From positions 1 to 64,000 of the forward strand of contig SVFZ01000052.1 of assembly GCA_015056585.1 (NCBI GenBank): 64,000 nt of DNA, written 5' to 3'. The stretch is from Butyrivibrio sp. Its GTDB lineage: Bacteria > Bacillota > Clostridia > Lachnospirales > Lachnospiraceae. Below, in pieces: positions 60,603 through 64,000 of the stretch; within the stretch, counting starts at the first letter, position 1, and the number at the start of each line of letters is the position of its first letter. The notes beneath the pieces are model-generated. The model did not search any database. It was given only the letters and a program-made list of their open reading frames with translations, and had not been told where the DNA came from. The position numbers were made by a program, and so were the translations under genes.

Positions 60603-62153
60603 TTATGCCACCTCATCATCTGAAAGAGATGTGCTCTGATGCACAAGCACTTCTCTGTCATAGCAGGCAAAGGCTCCGTCAACAAGCTCTTTATCAGGTT
60701 TCCTTGTAAAGAACGAAACCACAGGAACAATAATGAGCCCTGCTATCATGCAGAATGCACCGGCATTTATCGGAGACTGTAAAAGCTTTGGAAAGCTTGA
60801 TCTTACAGCCATATTGGCAAGCATGACAACTGTTGAAAATACAAACGAGCACCAAACACCTGCTTTAGAAGTGCCCTTCCAGTATAATCCGTAAAGGAAC
60901 GGTGCAAGAAAGGCTCCTGCGAGAGCTCCCCATGAAACTCCCATGAGCTGTGCGATAAATGTCACATTCTGTCTGTACTGAACTATGGCAATAATCACTG
61001 AAATAGCAACAAATACAACGATGAGACATCTCATGATAAAGATCTGCTTTTTCTCATCCATATCTTTTACAACATGATCTTTTAAAAGATCCAGTGTAAG
61101 GGTCGAACTGCTGGTAAGAACCAGTGATGAAAGTGTTGACATTGATGCCGATAGAACAAGAATAACAACCACTGCAATTAAAATATCAGGAAGTCCTGAG
61201 AGCATAGCAGGGATAATTGAGTCATATCCATAAGCAGCTATATCTACCCTGTCGGAAAACAGTCTTCCAAATCCTCCAAGGAAATAGCAACCACCTGCAA
61301 CTACAAAGGCAAAAAATGTTGAGACAATAGTTCCTTTAGAAATAGCTCTTTCACTCTTAATTGCGTAGAACTTCTGAACCATCTGAGGAAGTCCCCAGGT
61401 TCCGAGAGAAGTAAGAAGAACAACACCCAAAAGATTTAACGGATCAGGTCCAAAAAATGATGCGAAAACACCGGGTGTAGATGATACGCTCTCATCAGAT
61501 ATTCTTGCAAGCCCATCAAGTGAAGCAAGGAAACCTCCCTGGCTGTTAAGCACGGAAACAACCACTGCGCTGATGCCAAAGAGCATAATTATACCCTGTA
61601 TGAAATCATTTATTGCTGTAGCCATGTATCCGCCTGCAATTACATAGATACCTGTAAGAACAGCCATAACAATAACACATACGGAATAATCAATATCAAA
61701 TGCCATACCAAAGAGTCTTGAAAGCCCGTTATAAAGAGATGCTGTATAGGGAATCAGAAAAATGAAAGTAATTACAGAAGCAGCAATCTTTAAAGACTTA
61801 CCTCCAAACCTTGCAGCAAAAAACTGCGGCATTGTGGATGAATTAAGGTGCTGAGTCATTATCCTGGTTCTTCTTCCAAGAATAGCCCATGCAAGAAGTG
61901 AACCGATAAATGCGTTACCTATTCCCACCCAGGTTGAAGCTATACCGTATTTCCATCCAAACTGCCCGGCATATCCTACGAAAATAACAGCGGAAAAATA
62001 ACTGGTTCCATAAGCAAAAGCTGAAACCCAAGGTCCCACAGACCTTCCCCCAAGAACAAATCCGTTTACATCAGTAGATTTCTTTCTGCAAATAAAGCCG
62101 ATTATCAGCATCATCGCAAAGAAAATCACCAGTAGCAAAACTTTAATAGCCAT
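60603..62153 (-). CDS. sodium:solute symporter (SSS/PutP-like)
   Basis: About 13 TM; KKSTDVNGFVLGGRSVGPWVSAFAYGTSYFSAVIFVGYAG. Confidence 0.88.
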   Translation of the reverse strand: MAIKVLLLVIFFAMMLIIGFICRKKSTDVNGFVLGGRSVGPWVSAFAYGTSYFSAVIFVGYAGQFGWKYGIASTWVGIGNAFIGSLLAWAILGRRTRIMTQHLNSSTMPQFFAARFGGKSLKIAASVITFIFLIPYTASLYNGLSRLFGMAFDIDYSVCVIVMAVLTGIYVIAGGYMATAINDFIQGIIMLFGISAVVVSVLNSQGGFLASLDGLARISDESVSSTPGVFASFFGPDPLNLLGVVLLTSLGTWGLPQMVQKFYAIKSERAISKGTIVSTFFAFVVAGGCYFLGGFGRLFSDRVDIAAYGYDSIIPAMLSGLPDILIAVVVILVLSASMSTLSSLVLTSSSTLTLDLLKDHVVKDMDEKKQIFIMRCLIVVFVAISVIIAIVQYRQNVTFIAQLMGVSWGALAGAFLAPFLYGLYWKGTSKAGVWCSFVFSTVVMLANMAVRSSFPKLLQSPINAGAFCMIAGLIIVPVVSFFTRKPDKELVDGAFACYDREVLVHQSTSLSDDEVA

Positions 62154-62189
62154 AGTAGCCCCTCCATGTATAATTATGTAGTCTTTACT

Positions 62190-62215
62190 ACTTTAACGCT
62201 TTTAATCGCTAAAGT
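62190..62215 (-). promoter_or_regulatory. promoter with inverted repeat for the symporter gene
   Basis: Minus strand TTGACT-17-TAAAGT overlaps ACTTTAGCG-N8-CGTTAAAGT. Confidence 0.45.
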
Positions 62216-62383
62216 CAACATTTTTGTCAGATGTAATAAAAAGCACAAAGTGATAACAAAAAAGCAAAAATAATTCACACAAAAGATTTTAAACGTGATA
62301 GTATAAATTTGTTGTGTTAATAGGTATTATGCACAACAGTTAGCAGGTTTATACAAATAAATATTTTTATAAAGGAGAGAGAT

Positions 62384-63037
62384 ATGAAATTCTTTATCGA
62401 CACAGCCAACATTGATGAGATCAGAAAAGCAAATGATATGGGCGTTATTTGCGGTGTTACTACAAACCCTTCACTTATCGCTAAGGAAGGCCGTGATGTA
62501 TACGAAGTAGTTGCTGAGATTGCTTCTATCGTAGATGGTCCTATCAGTGGAGAGGTTAAGGCTACAACAACAGATGCTGAGGGTATGATCGCTGAGGGTC
62601 GTGAGATTGCCAAGATCCACAAGAACATGGTTGTTAAGATTCCTATGACAGTTGAGGGACTTAAGGCTTGTAAGGTTCTTTCAAGCGAGGGCATCAAGGT
62701 TAACATGACACTTATCTTCACAGCTAACCAGGCTCTTCTTTGCGCAAGAGCAGGCGCTGCATTCGTAAGCCCATTCCTTGGAAGACTTGACGACATCAGC
62801 GTTCGCGGAACAGACCTTATCTCTGAGGTTGCTGAGATCTTCAGAATCCACAACATTGAGACAGAGATCATCGCTGCTTCTATCCGTCATCCTATGCACG
62901 TAACAGACTGCGCTCTTGCAGGTGCTGACATCGCTACAGTTCCTTACAAGGTAATCGAGCAGATGCCACATCATCCTCTTACAGATGCAGGTATCGAGAA
63001 GTTCCAGAAGGATTACCTGGCTGTATTCGGTAAATAA
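62384..63037 (+). CDS. transaldolase / fructose-6-phosphate aldolase-like
   Basis: [42 protein letters not shown]. Confidence 0.94.
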   Translation: MKFFIDTANIDEIRKANDMGVICGVTTNPSLIAKEGRDVYEVVAEIASIVDGPISGEVKATTTDAEGMIAEGREIAKIHKNMVVKIPMTVEGLKACKVLSSEGIKVNMTLIFTANQALLCARAGAAFVSPFLGRLDDISVRGTDLISEVAEIFRIHNIETEIIAASIRHPMHVTDCALAGADIATVPYKVIEQMPHHPLTDAGIEKFQKDYLAVFGK

Positions 63038-63043
63038 TTGTCA

Positions 63044-63097
63044 AAAAAAGATGTTTCTGCAAATCAACATCAAATTGATTGCAGAAACATCTTTTTT
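63044..63097. terminator. bidirectional intrinsic terminator
   Basis: 19-bp perfect arms AAAAAAGATGTTTCTGCAA / TTGCAGAAACATCTTTTTT. Confidence 0.9.
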
Positions 63098-63119
63098 ATA
63101 TTAATGATTTTTCATGCCT

Positions 63120-63701
63120 TTATATCTTAAATCTTTCTCTTGTTAAAAACCTCATAAAGCCGCTAAGGTCCTCATCATCTTCCTGGTCTTCGGCTTCATC
63201 CTGATCTTTATCTTCTCCCGGATCAACGCGTTTTAGGACATATTCCTTCATATTCTCTTTAGCCAGATTCAAAAGTTCACCGTCAATTTCGGAAACCTCT
63301 GTAAGTTCATCACTGAGCTGATTTATCTGACGCTGCATTCGCATCATGTTTCCTGCCATATTCTTCATGATCTGTAATATGCTGTCGGGATTATCCTTCA
63401 TAAAATCCTTCATCAGCTCTTCGGTAATGCGATATATACGAAGTTTGGAATAGGCAATTATAGTGTAAATAGCAGGTTTTCCCGTAAGGATCCCAAATTC
63501 GCCAAAACAAGCCCCGGGACCAAGAACTCCGATCAAAACTTCTTTGTCGGTGCCATACCCTGTGTACATTTCCACATGACCTGACAGAATCTTGTACATG
63601 TCAAGATTAGTCTCGCCCTCCTTTAGGATCATCGTACCTTCAGGAATCTCATAGATTTTGTTCCAGTTAAGAACACTTTTTTCATTAAAAACTTTTGCCA
63701 T
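63120..63701 (-). CDS. cyclic nucleotide-binding domain protein without obvious HTH
   Basis: EGTMILKEGETNLDMYKILSGHVEMYTGYG...GPGACFGEFGILTGKPAIYTIIA; acidic C-terminus. Confidence 0.8.
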   Translation of the reverse strand: MAKVFNEKSVLNWNKIYEIPEGTMILKEGETNLDMYKILSGHVEMYTGYGTDKEVLIGVLGPGACFGEFGILTGKPAIYTIIAYSKLRIYRITEELMKDFMKDNPDSILQIMKNMAGNMMRMQRQINQLSDELTEVSEIDGELLNLAKENMKEYVLKRVDPGEDKDQDEAEDQEDDEDLSGFMRFLTRERFKI

Positions 63702-63735
63702 AGACGTTTTAACCTCTTGTCACGTTAGAAGATTA

Positions 63736-64000
63736 TCAGTTTTGGGCAGCATTTAGTTTTATCCACTCATTAAGTGTAAGCGGAGTGTAATCGGAACGTT
63801 TACAAAAACAGTTTATCATATTACATGGAATATTGCTCTCATGCTCTCCGCCAATAGGCACATAATTAGTTTCCCTGATCATTGAAATAATTCTTTTCAT
63901 GAGCATTTCATCTCTGGTCTCATGAACGTGACCATATAGCATAAAGGCTTTAGGATCTCCATTATGTCTTTTTCTGTACTGTCCCTCATAAAATGGTATG
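63736..64000 (-). CDS. metallophosphoesterase family protein, partial at window edge
   Basis: Open frame continues to the window end: IPFYEGQYRKRHNGDPKAFMLYGHVHETRDE (GHVH motif). Confidence 0.7.
   Translation of the reverse strand, partial: IPFYEGQYRKRHNGDPKAFMLYGHVHETRDEMLMKRIISMIRETNYVPIGGEHESNIPCNMINCFCKRSDYTPLTLNEWIKLNAAQN

Noticed and set aside
1-64000. CRISPR arrays, prophage, IS elements, tRNA/rRNA genes, toxin-antitoxin pairs
   Set aside because: None recognised on reading both strands; small RNAs and short toxins cannot be excluded without dedicated searches.

Overview
The window looks like chromosomal DNA from a Lachnospiraceae-type Firmicute (Butyrivibrio-like; taxon inferred from gene content). 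Most of it is housekeeping. The first ~42 kb is largely minus-strand: a decaying ABC transporter/M13 peptidase/CPBP protease operon, an acyltransferase, rluA-type PSU synthase, lspA, aroB, sepF, a rod-shape/cell-wall block (mreB-mreC-mreD-mrdA-rodA-mgsA-dacF), carB, a miaB-mutS-mutL-miaA-ynbB block, pepT, a GH13-like protein, a UvrD-type helicase and gltX. Then come a CDF transporter, dut, csoR-copA, a clpS-clpA-aat N-end-rule cluster, an acyl-CoA ligase divergent from an aryl-acetate (iorAB-paaK-ACT) cluster, an SSS symporter, a transaldolase-like gene and a cNMP-binding protein. No CRISPR, phage, IS element, rRNA or tRNA was recognised. Main observations: (1) a glycogen-debranching-like GH13 protein whose catalytic residues are all replaced; (2) a divergent MreB with altered ATPase motifs at the head of the mre operon; (3) a likely internal ribosome-binding site in copA that could make a free CopZ chaperone; (4) a ~133-nt nested palindrome between paaK and an ACT gene; (5) a shared GCTTTAAAGC palindrome at two divergent promoters; (6) an M13 metallopeptidase interrupted by one in-frame TAA; (7) a 41-aa smORF resembling an ABC permease EAA loop beside an orphan ATPase; (8) a helicase tail overprinted on a DUF1292 gene. 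I see no clear novel multi-gene defence-like system.
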